From positions 1 through 36,516 of the forward strand of contig DAOUFY010000078.1 of the NCBI GenBank assembly GCA_034429745.1: a DNA stretch of 36,516 bases. The letters are read 5' to 3'. Of the stretch, positions 25,106 through 33,166 are shown in pieces. Position 1 is the stretch's first letter, and the number at the start of each line of letters is the position of its first letter. The position numbers and the translations under genes are program-made. The notes under the pieces are model-generated. The model was not told the origin of the DNA and ran no database searches. It was given only the letters and a program-made list of their open reading frames with translations. This stretch comes from JBAXBF01 sp034429745 (GTDB taxonomy: Bacteria > Chloroflexota > Anaerolineae > Anaerolineales > DRKV01).

Positions 25106-26200
25106 TCAGCGGTATTGCTGACGTATTCTCACAGTAAATTGACGGCTCTCAGGCTGATTTGTTTTCGTTTTGATCAACGCTGAAATTGCTGAAAGGACGA
25201 CCCCAACAGCAAGAATGCTGATGGTGTAAGCAAGGCTTTGCTGCATGAGAAGTTGGATCAGGGCAGTACCAAACCTGGCAGCAAGTTGATTGATAGCCTC
25301 ATCTTGGGTAAGTTGAATCAACGTGTACCAGCGATAGTATTCGTTGATCAAGATGCTCCCTGCCGCATAGAGAAGGAGGAAAAGACTGGCGCTTAAATAA
25401 AAAGGCAAGCTTAAGATGATAAAAAATTTTTTCATCAAATTGCGGTAGAGGAAGATATTGATGATGATCACCAACAATGCAAGAACGAGCAGAATACTAC
25501 TTATCAAGACAAAGTGTTTGATGGCTGATCGCAGGGTATGGATCACATCGAGGAAACTTGGCGGGAAAAATTGCTTTGTGTCTAGTTGAATTTCCTTAGG
25601 GATAAGAGAAGACAGCAGGATGGAGTTTTCGGTTGCATATTTGTTGAGGTCTGCTCCTGCAGGCAAGCATTGGCTGAGTATGATTTGGGTATTTTGAGCG
25701 CTATTATCTGAATCGCAAGAGGGAAAACCTTGAACAAGAGTTAGCAGAGCCAGTTTGCCTTGTGAAGATAAGATGTTTTGCTTTATTGGCGCTGTATCTA
25801 TAACAATGGCGGGCATTTCTGAAGTGGAGTCATTTTTCAACCACTGAGTGAAAGTGTGCAATGTACTTAAGGTGATGGATTCTATCCAGCTGTCGGAAAT
25901 AAATGCCTCGCTTAATTTCTTTTGCAGGGCAAAAGATGTGTTCGTGCTGCTTACGCCCGGTTGAGTTGAGGATAAGCTTTGAAAAGCTTTGCTGAAGATA
26001 TAGGGTTTTATTACTGCAGCAAAATTTGTTTGCTGAAGCAGCTCCCTCTGAGCCTCTTGGTTGGAAATTGTATTGTTCAGAACCAAAATGAAAATGGTGA
26101 AGGTGATAAACAAGAATAAGTATAGTACTAACACAATAGCTGATAGTATTCGCCAGAAAGAACGTCCTTTGTTATTGGATTGATTGGAAAGGTGGCTCAT
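25106..26200 (-). CDS. Unknown membrane protein with one large extracytoplasmic domain
   Basis: 364 aa; GAGGG lies 4 bases before the ATG. It has one N-terminal helix (~17-42, ILSAIVLVLYLFLFITF), a ~185-residue domain on one face with two Cys (PSCDSD and LSQCLPAG) that might form a disulfide, then three helices (~227-250, ~256-282, ~320-345) and a basic tail (RIRQQYR). I recognise no family. It is convergent to the MoxR operon with a 7-base gap and the weak hairpin GTCAGC/GCTGAC at 25105-25122 in its last codons. Nothing in sequence ties it to the MoxR system other than position. Confidence 0.65.
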   Translation of the reverse strand: MSHLSNQSNNKGRSFWRILSAIVLVLYLFLFITFTIFILVLNNTISNQEAQRELLQQTNFAAVIKPYIFSKAFQSLSSTQPGVSSTNTSFALQKKLSEAFISDSWIESITLSTLHTFTQWLKNDSTSEMPAIVIDTAPIKQNILSSQGKLALLTLVQGFPSCDSDNSAQNTQIILSQCLPAGADLNKYATENSILLSSLIPKEIQLDTKQFFPPSFLDVIHTLRSAIKHFVLISSILLVLALLVIIINIFLYRNLMKKFFIILSLPFYLSASLFLLLYAAGSILINEYYRWYTLIQLTQDEAINQLAARFGTALIQLLMQQSLAYTISILAVGVVLSAISALIKTKTNQPESRQFTVRIRQQYR

Positions 26201-26294
26201 TTTTCCCTCAAGATGAGTATGTTTAATAGATTTTTGTTGAATGGACCGTGTATTACATTTGGTCTTGTCGTGAATGTCTTCGGAGGGTGTTGTG

Positions 26295-26384
26295 ATGAGA
26301 CAATGGCAATTTGACTATTTAATATCATTATTCAGCTATGCTTGTGTCGAACAGTGTAAACGGCATCAACATGCCGAGGGGTAG
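26295..26384 (+). CDS. Possible 29-aa small ORF
   Basis: GGAGGG stands 7 bases before ATG 26295. The product starts MRQWQFDYLISLFSYACVEQ and ends CKRHQHAEG, with a CxxxC pair and an aromatic helix-like first half. Short length and lack of any homologue I know make it uncertain; a chance frame is as likely. Confidence 0.2.
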   Translation: MRQWQFDYLISLFSYACVEQCKRHQHAEG

Positions 26385-26550
26385 CTTGTTCAATTATAAC
26401 TCAATTACCATGGAATATTTTATTGAATTTTTGATGAATCATATAATTTCAGTATTGAGGAACGAGGAATTCTTTATCTTTGCCGTTTTGAAAAAAGAGT
26501 AACACTGCTTTGGTAGGTTAAAAGCGAGAAAATTTTTTATGAATGTAATG

Positions 26551-26578
26551 TTGACATAATTAAATAAAATTATATAAT
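26551..26578 (+). promoter_or_regulatory. Promoter of the secreted EEP-fold gene
   Basis: TTGACA, 16-base AT-rich spacer and TATAAT, both boxes perfect. The start codon of the next gene is ~220 bases downstream, so the transcript has a long leader. Coordinates may be off by one base. Confidence 0.7.
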
Positions 26579-26806
26579 GAGAATATGCAATAATGATGTT
26601 ATTGATGTAGTGAAATGCTAAAATGTATTGTAATTATAATGGGAGGTGGTACCACAGAATCATTGTTTTGATGATGGTATAGGACAATAAATCTTTAATT
26701 TTTGTGTAGATCAAAGATATATGAGGAAGAAGAGTCGTATTGGGTTTTCTCACCGCGATAGATAGAATGAGGTTTTTGTTTTTGTAAAGCTATAAGGAGT
26801 TGAGAG

Positions 26807-29020
26807 ATGAAAAGAATAGCGGTTATTACATGTGCAGTATTTGTTGTTTCTTTATTTGCCATTGGCAGATATGATAGTGCTGTTCCTGTTAAAGCCAAGG
26901 TTCAGTCAGAGAGCCTAGGCCTATTCGTTTCAACGGATAGGCAGCTTGGCGCTGCGCCTACTCCAACACCTACCCCCGTATCTCCCCCCCAAGATGGGGT
27001 AGAACTCTTACGCGACGACTTTGACGACCCGCAATATAACGGCACTTATGATAGTTCCAAGTGGCGGGAATATTTTGGGGAGGATTACGATAAAGTAAAA
27101 GCCATTCAACAAGATGGCGTAATGAAAATGAAAGCTGAATTCATTAACGGAGGGTTTTATGGGTTATTTTATCAGATACCTTCAATAGATGATTTTGAAC
27201 AAGCTGAGGCAAAGGTAAAGGTAAAGGAATTAAAAGGTACTAAGGCGAATGCGCACGTTGTCTTTTATCCTGAAAATGCTGATGAAGGATGGTATATTGT
27301 CTTTTACATATCAAGAAATGAAAAAGGTGAGGGTGTAGCCAATTGTAATGTACAAATACCATCAAAACCGGCTCCTTTTAAACCAATAATTGTGGATCTT
27401 AAAGAATGGCATACCTTAACCTTCCGTTATGATAAGAAAAAGACCACGTTTTCTTTCTATGTTGACAATCAGTTTTTGGGGAGTGCGAATATAGCCAGTG
27501 CTTTAGAGAAAACAGCACCTGATTCGACATATGCTTTTTCCATTCAAGTCAGTGGGTATGATGGAGAAGCTGCGGAAGCGGAATATGATTATGCTGTTGT
27601 CTGGGCACCAAAGGAAAAAGCGTCCAACTTACCGCCATCACCAACACCTTTTCCTACTATTGTTCCTGTGGATATTCCCCTTGGCGAGCCAAGTTCCAAG
27701 TCTTTGGGGGAGATGAAAGTATTTACCTATAACATTCTATATGGCGGTGGAGAGGAAGCAGTAGGTCCTAAAGATATCAAAGCCGAACGATTGACAAGGG
27801 TACTTGACTATATTGACAAGCAAAAAGCAGATATTATTGCATTGCAGGAATTGAACGGTTGGCAAAATGGTGAGCCCAATATGATGGAACAAATCGCCAA
27901 GGAGAGAGGATATAACGGCTATCTTGCATTGAATCCGAGCGGTTTCCATACTGGGCTGTTGACGAAGTATCCAATTTTGGAAACAAGAAATATTTCGGAA
28001 TATTTGGGGAATGACGGTGGCATGTATGCCCGGCTTGATTCTCCTTTTGGGCCGGTAAATGTCTTTAATGTGAATTTTGATCTATTTGATTTCAATAAGA
28101 AAATGTGTCAGTTCAAGTCTCTTGTCAAACTCGCGGAACCTTACCGCTCTGAGCTGACACTTTTGCTTGGCGATTTCAATGAAAATTTGCCTTTTCAAAC
28201 TCAGGGTTATACTCGGGCAGCAGGATATGACATGGATCACATTTGGGCTTCCCCGGCTTTCAAAGCTACGAGAAAGACGTATATAGCTGATCAACAAGCT
28301 TCTAATCTATCTTACCAGCTACCAGTAGGAGTTTCACTATACATTAACGAAAAAGTGCCGAAATCAGTTGAAAGCTTTCCAGAGATAACGTTGGAAGAGC
28401 AAAAACCATTGAAGGATATTGGCAATGCAGCGATTCTCTCCCGCTACGTTGAGCCTCAAGAGATCGTTTTGAAAATGGATGATCCTTGCGTAAGGCTACA
28501 AAATTTTGAATTATATAATTCAAGCTTTACAAATGAGGGCATCAAAGTCATCGGAAAAAGAGATTGGGCTTCCAGTTTAAATTTCAACAAGGAACTCAAA
28601 GAGAAAGAAGCTGTGATTGTGCGTTTCAGCTATCAAGGGGACCAAGAATTTAATTTGTTTTTAGATCATGGTACCTGGGACACCGAACCCTATCGGCGTT
28701 TTGGCGTTTATGTGGTCAATAATAAACTAGGTAGTGATTACTGGTTAGGCAAAAACTCTATTGGAGGTAAGAATTCTTTTGATGTATCTGTTAAACCAAA
28801 AAAGTCATATGATTTGCTCTTAAGCAATGATGGCGATGGACGCTTTAGCGTGGCGTTATGGGATAGTGAAGACCCTAATAAAGTCCTGCTAGACCTGACT
28901 ACAGAGCAGTTTGATGATTCGTGGAAAGGACTTGTTTGGCAGTTCCATACTGGGGCAAACAAGGGTGAGGTCTTGATCAGCAAAATCGTACCTTTCACTT
29001 TCAAGGGCGTAAAAGAATAG
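26807..29020 (+). CDS. Secreted endonuclease/exonuclease/phosphatase-fold protein with lectin-like flanking domains, probably inactive
   Basis: 737 aa behind AAGGAG, 7 bases from the ATG. It has a signal peptide, a Thr-Pro linker (PTPTPTP) near residue 52, a concanavalin-like domain (~68-268, LLRDDFDDPQYNGTYDSSKW and later DSTYAFSIQVSGYDG), a second Pro linker, an EEP domain (303-510) and a C-terminal second beta-rich domain (~570-735). EEP landmarks kept are FTYNI (N309), LQEL (E348), GDFN (D456, N458) and a D-H-I segment. The two catalytic histidines are gone: the usual NTHLD is NVNFD (N423) and the terminal SDHxPV is SYQLPV (Y503, Q504). Binding rather than cleavage is the likelier role, perhaps to extracellular DNA, lipid or glycan. 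Closed by a strong terminator. Confidence 0.8.
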   Translation: MKRIAVITCAVFVVSLFAIGRYDSAVPVKAKVQSESLGLFVSTDRQLGAAPTPTPTPVSPPQDGVELLRDDFDDPQYNGTYDSSKWREYFGEDYDKVKAIQQDGVMKMKAEFINGGFYGLFYQIPSIDDFEQAEAKVKVKELKGTKANAHVVFYPENADEGWYIVFYISRNEKGEGVANCNVQIPSKPAPFKPIIVDLKEWHTLTFRYDKKKTTFSFYVDNQFLGSANIASALEKTAPDSTYAFSIQVSGYDGEAAEAEYDYAVVWAPKEKASNLPPSPTPFPTIVPVDIPLGEPSSKSLGEMKVFTYNILYGGGEEAVGPKDIKAERLTRVLDYIDKQKADIIALQELNGWQNGEPNMMEQIAKERGYNGYLALNPSGFHTGLLTKYPILETRNISEYLGNDGGMYARLDSPFGPVNVFNVNFDLFDFNKKMCQFKSLVKLAEPYRSELTLLLGDFNENLPFQTQGYTRAAGYDMDHIWASPAFKATRKTYIADQQASNLSYQLPVGVSLYINEKVPKSVESFPEITLEEQKPLKDIGNAAILSRYVEPQEIVLKMDDPCVRLQNFELYNSSFTNEGIKVIGKRDWASSLNFNKELKEKEAVIVRFSYQGDQEFNLFLDHGTWDTEPYRRFGVYVVNNKLGSDYWLGKNSIGGKNSFDVSVKPKKSYDLLLSNDGDGRFSVALWDSEDPNKVLLDLTTEQFDDSWKGLVWQFHTGANKGEVLISKIVPFTFKGVKE

Positions 29021-29035
29021 TTCGCTGCGTTTTAC

Positions 29036-29082
29036 AGAAGAAGGGCTTTGTTCTTCTGAGCAAAGCCCTTCTTCTATTATTA
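29036..29082 (+). terminator. Long-stem terminator after the EEP-fold gene
   Basis: AGAAGAAGGGCTTTG (29036-29050) pairs perfectly over 15 bp with CAAAGCCCTTCTTCT (29061-29075) around a 10-base loop. It is followed by ATTATTA, a poor T-run, but stem strength and position 15 bases after the stop support termination. Confidence 0.8.
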
Positions 29083-29185
29083 ATGGAACAATGGCTATCT
29101 CATTTCTTAAGACTTAGCGGTGCAGTACAGCAAGACTGATCGGCTGAGGTCTCCAATCTTTTCATTCCTTTTTTAGAAGTGTGTG

Positions 29186-29191
29186 TATAAT
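29186..29191 (+). promoter_or_regulatory. Possible -10 box for the adenine methylase gene
   Basis: A perfect TATAAT stands 31 bases before ATG 29223, in the gap after the preceding terminator where a promoter is required. No good -35 is present at 16-18 bases, so an extended or activator-dependent promoter is possible. Confidence 0.45.
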
Positions 29192-29222
29192 GAAAGGATA
29201 GCTTAAAGAGTTGGAGTATAAG

Positions 29223-30326
29223 ATGATACCGTTGCCTCTAAATCAAATTATTGAGGGCGATTGTGTCGAAAACCTTAATGCATTGCCCGAAAAATCTATT
29301 GATTTGATTTTTGCTGACCCGCCTTATAATTTACAGTTGCAAAATGAGCTGCATCGCCCAAATATGACGAAGGTAAATGGGGTTGACGACCCATGGGATA
29401 AGTTCGATTCGCTGCAGGATTATGATCAGTTTACTCGGTCATGGCTGACGGCTTGTAAAAGGGTTTTGAAGCCTACGGCAACCATTTGGGTCATTGGATC
29501 TTATCACAATATTTTTCGGGTAGGATCAATTATGCAGGATTTGGGCTTTTGGATTCTCAATGATGTTGTTTGGATTAAGACAAACCCTATGCCGAATTTT
29601 CACGGTGTTCGATTTACCAATGCACACGAAACTCTTATTTGGGCTAGCACTGGCAAAGGGGCAAAATACACGTTCAATCATCAAGCAATGAAAGGGTTGA
29701 ACAACGATAAGCAAATGCGCTCTGATTGGTGGCTGTTATCTTTAGCTGCGGGAACAGAACGGGTAAGGGATGAAAATGGCGGTAAAGCTCATTCGACTCA
29801 GAAACCACTGGCGTTGCTTTATCGTGTTATTTTATCTTCAAGCAATCCTGGGGATATTGTGCTCGATCCATTTTTTGGTAGCGGCACGACAGGAGTGGCT
29901 GCAAAGCTTTTGCATCGAAATTGGATTGGGATTGAAAAGGAAAAGAAATATATAGAAATTGCCAGAAAACGGATTGATGCAGTTGAACCGGAAAAGTTTG
30001 ATCTCCACACTTTTGATGTAAAAAGCAAAGCTAAATCTGCCCCTAAAGTAGAGTTTTCTGCGTTGGTGGAGAATGGATATTTACAACCCGGGCAAAGTTT
30101 GTTTTTTAGATCAGATCCATCAAAAGTTGCTTATGTAAAGCCGGATGCTAAACTTCGAACAGCAGATGGTTTTGAAGGCAGCATTCATAAAGCCGGCAGC
30201 CACTATATGAATGGTGCTCCATGCAATGGATGGGAACATTGGTTCATAAAAGTGGGCGAAGAGATGGTTTGCTTGGCTGAGCTGCGAGAAAAGTACAGAA
30301 GAGATATGGGCCTTTACAGTGAATAA
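29223..30326 (+). CDS. CcrM-like beta-class N6-adenine DNA methyltransferase (orphan)
   Basis: 367 aa. The frame opens at TTG 29211, but TTGGAG is itself the ribosome-binding site (GGAG, 6 bases) of ATG 29223. The catalytic motif IV DPPY (residues 32-35) comes first and the SAM-binding DPFFGSGTTG (~215) last, the beta-class order. The C-terminal ~85 residues (LVENGYLQPGQSLFF, then VKPDAKLRTADG, then GSHYMNGAPCNGWEHWF) are the RAMA-type C-terminal domain of CcrM-like enzymes. CcrM/HinfI-type enzymes recognise GANTC; the same target is inferred but not proved. No restriction endonuclease gene lies nearby, so it is an orphan methylase with possible roles in cell cycle or gene regulation. Confidence 0.88.
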   Translation: MIPLPLNQIIEGDCVENLNALPEKSIDLIFADPPYNLQLQNELHRPNMTKVNGVDDPWDKFDSLQDYDQFTRSWLTACKRVLKPTATIWVIGSYHNIFRVGSIMQDLGFWILNDVVWIKTNPMPNFHGVRFTNAHETLIWASTGKGAKYTFNHQAMKGLNNDKQMRSDWWLLSLAAGTERVRDENGGKAHSTQKPLALLYRVILSSSNPGDIVLDPFFGSGTTGVAAKLLHRNWIGIEKEKKYIEIARKRIDAVEPEKFDLHTFDVKSKAKSAPKVEFSALVENGYLQPGQSLFFRSDPSKVAYVKPDAKLRTADGFEGSIHKAGSHYMNGAPCNGWEHWFIKVGEEMVCLAELREKYRRDMGLYSE

Positions 30327-30413
30327 GTGATGAGAAGATATCATAAAAGCAAGCCGTGATTTGTTTCTTTTTATGATAAAATAAAGGGATATTTTATCCT
30401 TGAGGAGTATGTT

Positions 30414-31721
30414 ATGTATATGACGATTAAAAATAAGTCGTTTTGGCTGTTGCTGGCAATGCTGCTGGTTTTGGTAGCTTGTGAGCCGGTAACCCCTACA
30501 GCAGCACCAACGACAGAGGAAAAAGAGGTTGAAGAAAGCCAAGAGGCTTCACCAACTAGTGTTGACGAGAAATCACCCGCCGCAAATGAGGCACAAGCGC
30601 CTCAGCCATCCTCGACTGTTCAGGCAGGAGCAGGCGGAATGAAAAGCCCTTGCCGAACGGCAGATTCAATTATCCCGCCGGTGAAAGAGGATGAACAGAT
30701 CAAGGGCGATAAAAATGCCACAGTTACGATTGTGGAATACAGCGATTTTATGTGCCCCTATTGTGCCATGGTTGCCCCAGCTTTATCCCAAATAGCAAAG
30801 CTTGATGGGGTAAGACTGGTTTTCCGCCATTTTCCACTGTCAACCATTCACGATAAAGCTTTATTGGCGGCTCAGGCGGCGGAAGCGGCCGGTTTGCAGG
30901 GCAAGTTTTGGGAGATGCACGATATTCTTTTTGAAAAGCAGCAAGATTGGAGTGGTTTACCGCTTGATCGCTTTGAATTATGGCTGGACTCTAAAGTTGA
31001 TAGTTTGAAGTTGGATAAAGAAAAGTTCAAGCAAGACCTTAAAAGCGACAGCATTGTAAAAAAGGTGCAGCAGGCATTTGATGATGCGGCTGCTTTGGGA
31101 ATTCCAGGCACACCAACGATATTCATCAATGGGTTGTTTTACGCCGGCGCTCCTTCCCTGGAATCATTAAATGCTTATATTAAGAAGGTGCAAGAAGTAA
31201 AGCAGTATTCTTGTCCGCCGCAGGTGATTGATCCAAAGAAGCAGTATAAAGCCATCATTCAAACAGATAAAGGCGATATCACAATTCAGCTGTTTGCTGA
31301 TAAAGCTCCTGTTACGGTGAATAGCTTTGTCTTTTTAGCCAAGGAGGGGTGGTTTGATGGCATTACTTTTCATCGCGTTATTCATGGCTTTGTAGCTCAA
31401 AGCGGAGATCCCTTTGGCAGTGGTGCAGGCGGACCTGGCTATCAGTTTATCAATGAAATTGCGCCGGGGCTCACCTTTGGGGAAGCCGGTGTAGTGGGGA
31501 TGGCTAATGCCGGTCCGGATACCAATGGCAGTCAGTTCTTCATCACCTATGGCGGTATTCCCGAAGAAACCGTTAAGCACTTAGATGGCAACTATACTAT
31601 CTTTGGCAAAGTCATCGCCGGTATGGATGTTGTGGAGAAGCTGACTGAACGCGATCCAGCTAAGGATCCTAATCCACCTCAAGGTGATGTGATCAAGAGC
31701 ATTAGGATTGAAGAGAATTAA
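30414..31721 (+). CDS. Lipoprotein fusing a DsbA-like thioredoxin domain to a cyclophilin prolyl isomerase
   Basis: 435 aa, GAGGAG 6 bases before the ATG. Lipobox LVAC gives Cys23 as lipid anchor, followed by a Thr/Glu/Ala-rich linker (~25-75). Residues ~90-265 are a DsbA/Thioredoxin_4 domain with CPYC (C114, C117) in SDFMCPYC, HFPLSTIHDKA and the cis-Pro loop GIPGTPTIF. Residues ~278-435 are a cyclophilin with KGDITIQLFADKAPVTVNSFV, FHRVIHGFVAQSGDP carrying the catalytic Arg-type segment, and NGSQFFITY. One membrane-tethered protein would make disulfides and speed prolyl isomerisation in exported proteins. Its stop overlaps the next frame. Confidence 0.9.
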   Translation: MYMTIKNKSFWLLLAMLLVLVACEPVTPTAAPTTEEKEVEESQEASPTSVDEKSPAANEAQAPQPSSTVQAGAGGMKSPCRTADSIIPPVKEDEQIKGDKNATVTIVEYSDFMCPYCAMVAPALSQIAKLDGVRLVFRHFPLSTIHDKALLAAQAAEAAGLQGKFWEMHDILFEKQQDWSGLPLDRFELWLDSKVDSLKLDKEKFKQDLKSDSIVKKVQQAFDDAAALGIPGTPTIFINGLFYAGAPSLESLNAYIKKVQEVKQYSCPPQVIDPKKQYKAIIQTDKGDITIQLFADKAPVTVNSFVFLAKEGWFDGITFHRVIHGFVAQSGDPFGSGAGGPGYQFINEIAPGLTFGEAGVVGMANAGPDTNGSQFFITYGGIPEETVKHLDGNYTIFGKVIAGMDVVEKLTERDPAKDPNPPQGDVIKSIRIEEN

Positions 31722-33102
31722 TTCGCAGCGGCTGCATTTGCCGTCACTCTTTCAGCTCCTTTGGAGTTTATTAGCTGCATCTTTTTTTGGTGCAGCTGCT
31801 TTATTGTTTCTATCAGCCGGGGCAGCAGGGGCAATTGCTCAATGGTTTGTGCAAACTACCTCAGCCGAAGTTAGCCAATCAAAGCCCTTGGCTTCTTTTT
31901 TGACCATCAGTGTTGGAATGCTATGGCTGATGCTGATCACTCTGCCATCTATTGTTTATTCCTTTAAACACCTTAGCATACCACCTTATACTGTTTTGGG
32001 GAAAAGCCAAGAGCCGCAAGCTGCAGAAGCAGCATCCGATGACAAGATTGAACCAATTTTCCCTCTCAACCATAAATTCCTGCGATTGGGCGTTGTTGCT
32101 TTACCTCTTGTTACTTTTGCTGTTTTGGGGTTAGGACAGCTGTGTTCAAAACAGCCTGTCTGTGGAGTTGCTCTGCTGCCCTTTTTTCATATTTTAGCTG
32201 TTTGCTTGCCCATTGCTTGGTACATCACCTTAGGGGCATATCAGCTATCCTCCTTAAGGAAGCGAGCTTTTTGGAGTGTGCTTGCTGACAGCATTTCACT
32301 TTCCCCCTCAATCATACTCGTCATAGAGGTGCTGCTGTTTATTATTTTTGCTGTTGCAGCTGGGGTTGTGCTGTATATAACCCTTGGTTCGGAGCACTTG
32401 AGAACAATTGTGCATAATTTGGAAAATGCGAAAGATCAAGAAGCATTGTTCAGTGCTCTTGCTCCTTTGTTGGCGCAGCCGGGGGTAATTGCTGGATTGC
32501 TGTTGTTGCTTGCTGTGTTTGTACCGCTAATAGAAGAGGCACTCAAGCCGTTGGCTCTTTGGCTGATACTCCTTTTTATTTGGCAAGGAAAACGGCATGC
32601 TCCTGAGCGCCCTCAAGCGAATGGTTTTATCTATGGATTGGTATGCGGGGGCGGTTTTGCATTGCTGGAAAGTCTTTTTCTCTCAGCTGGTTCAGCTAAC
32701 TGGGCTGCAGTTGTTGGCAGCCGCGCCGCCGCAAGTTTGCTGCATGTTGTACATGGCGGTTTAATGGGCTGGGCAGCCGGCCTGGCAGTAGAGTCTTTCA
32801 AATACTCGGCTTCTTGGAAAGCCGCTATAAAAGGGATGATGTATTTCGTCTTCGTTTATGGTTGGGTAGTATTGATCCATGGATTATGGAATGGCATGAC
32901 ATTGCTTGCCGTTCTGGCTGATTTTGCAAAGCAAGCGCCACAGCTTGCCGAGCTGCCTCTTGTTCTTCCTTTAGGCAGCCTTGCTCCCTTTGTTTTAGGA
33001 ACAATGATTCTTGTTCAATTGTTGATTCTGCTTTTACTTAATAGGTATATAAGGCGGCAACTGTTAAAATCAGTATCAAATATGAGTGTAACTGCAGTTT
33101 AA
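31708..33102 (+). CDS. PrsW-like membrane protease (CPBP-related)
   Basis: 464 aa, probably from TTG 31708, overlapping the previous gene by 14 bases; no ATG fits and the ribosome-binding site is poor, so the start is uncertain. About nine membrane helices. The PrsW signature is present: EEALK (276-280), a YGLVCGGGFALLE segment with E321, HVVHGGLMGWAAG and IHGLWNGM, matching the EExxK, FxxxE and His motifs of intramembrane PrsW/CAAX-type proteases. PrsW in Bacillus cleaves an anti-sigma factor; here the substrate is unknown. The upstream ~200 residues form an extra multi-helix section. Confidence 0.8.
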   Translation: MKRINSQRLHLPSLFQLLWSLLAASFFGAAALLFLSAGAAGAIAQWFVQTTSAEVSQSKPLASFLTISVGMLWLMLITLPSIVYSFKHLSIPPYTVLGKSQEPQAAEAASDDKIEPIFPLNHKFLRLGVVALPLVTFAVLGLGQLCSKQPVCGVALLPFFHILAVCLPIAWYITLGAYQLSSLRKRAFWSVLADSISLSPSIILVIEVLLFIIFAVAAGVVLYITLGSEHLRTIVHNLENAKDQEALFSALAPLLAQPGVIAGLLLLLAVFVPLIEEALKPLALWLILLFIWQGKRHAPERPQANGFIYGLVCGGGFALLESLFLSAGSANWAAVVGSRAAASLLHVVHGGLMGWAAGLAVESFKYSASWKAAIKGMMYFVFVYGWVVLIHGLWNGMTLLAVLADFAKQAPQLAELPLVLPLGSLAPFVLGTMILVQLLILLLLNRYIRRQLLKSVSNMSVTAV

Positions 33103-33108
33103 AACTGC
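33094..33108. repeat. 15-base inverted repeat at the PrsW-gene stop, before the DedA-like gene
   Basis: GCAGTTT-A-AAACTGC is a perfect 7-base inverted repeat around one base. It overlaps the stop codon of the PrsW-like gene and lies ~20 bases upstream of a TATAAT (33128-33133) that could serve the DedA-like gene. It may be an operator or a chance palindrome. Confidence 0.3.
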
Positions 33109-33166
33109 TTAAGGGGCAAAGTGGGGTTATAATTGAAGAGACTTTTACTAATGAAGGAAAAAGCAA

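Larger units (their letters stand above)
26201..26806. other. 606-base AT-rich intergenic region
   Basis: Between the divergent membrane protein and the secreted EEP-fold gene. It holds a near-consensus promoter (26551-26578), a 29-codon frame with a good ribosome-binding site (26295-26384), a perfect palindrome GTGGTACCAC (26646-26655) and otherwise AT-rich sequence. I see no tRNA, no transposon end and no convincing structured RNA. A minus-strand frame at 26695-26898 is treated as chance. Confidence 0.6.

Noticed and set aside
25105..25122. Hairpin GTCAGC/GCTGAC as terminator for the MoxR operon
   Set aside because: Only 6 bp, inside the end of the convergent gene, and not followed by T's on either strand.
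26641..26660. GGTGGTACCAC resembles the T-box core of tRNA-sensing leaders
   Set aside because: No specifier loop, no terminator competing with it, and the downstream gene is a secreted protein rather than an amino-acid or synthetase gene. A chance palindrome is simpler.
26695..26898. 67-aa minus-strand frame across the start of the EEP-fold gene
   Set aside because: It is antisense to the start region and signal peptide of a well-supported gene, and no ribosome-binding site or family was seen.
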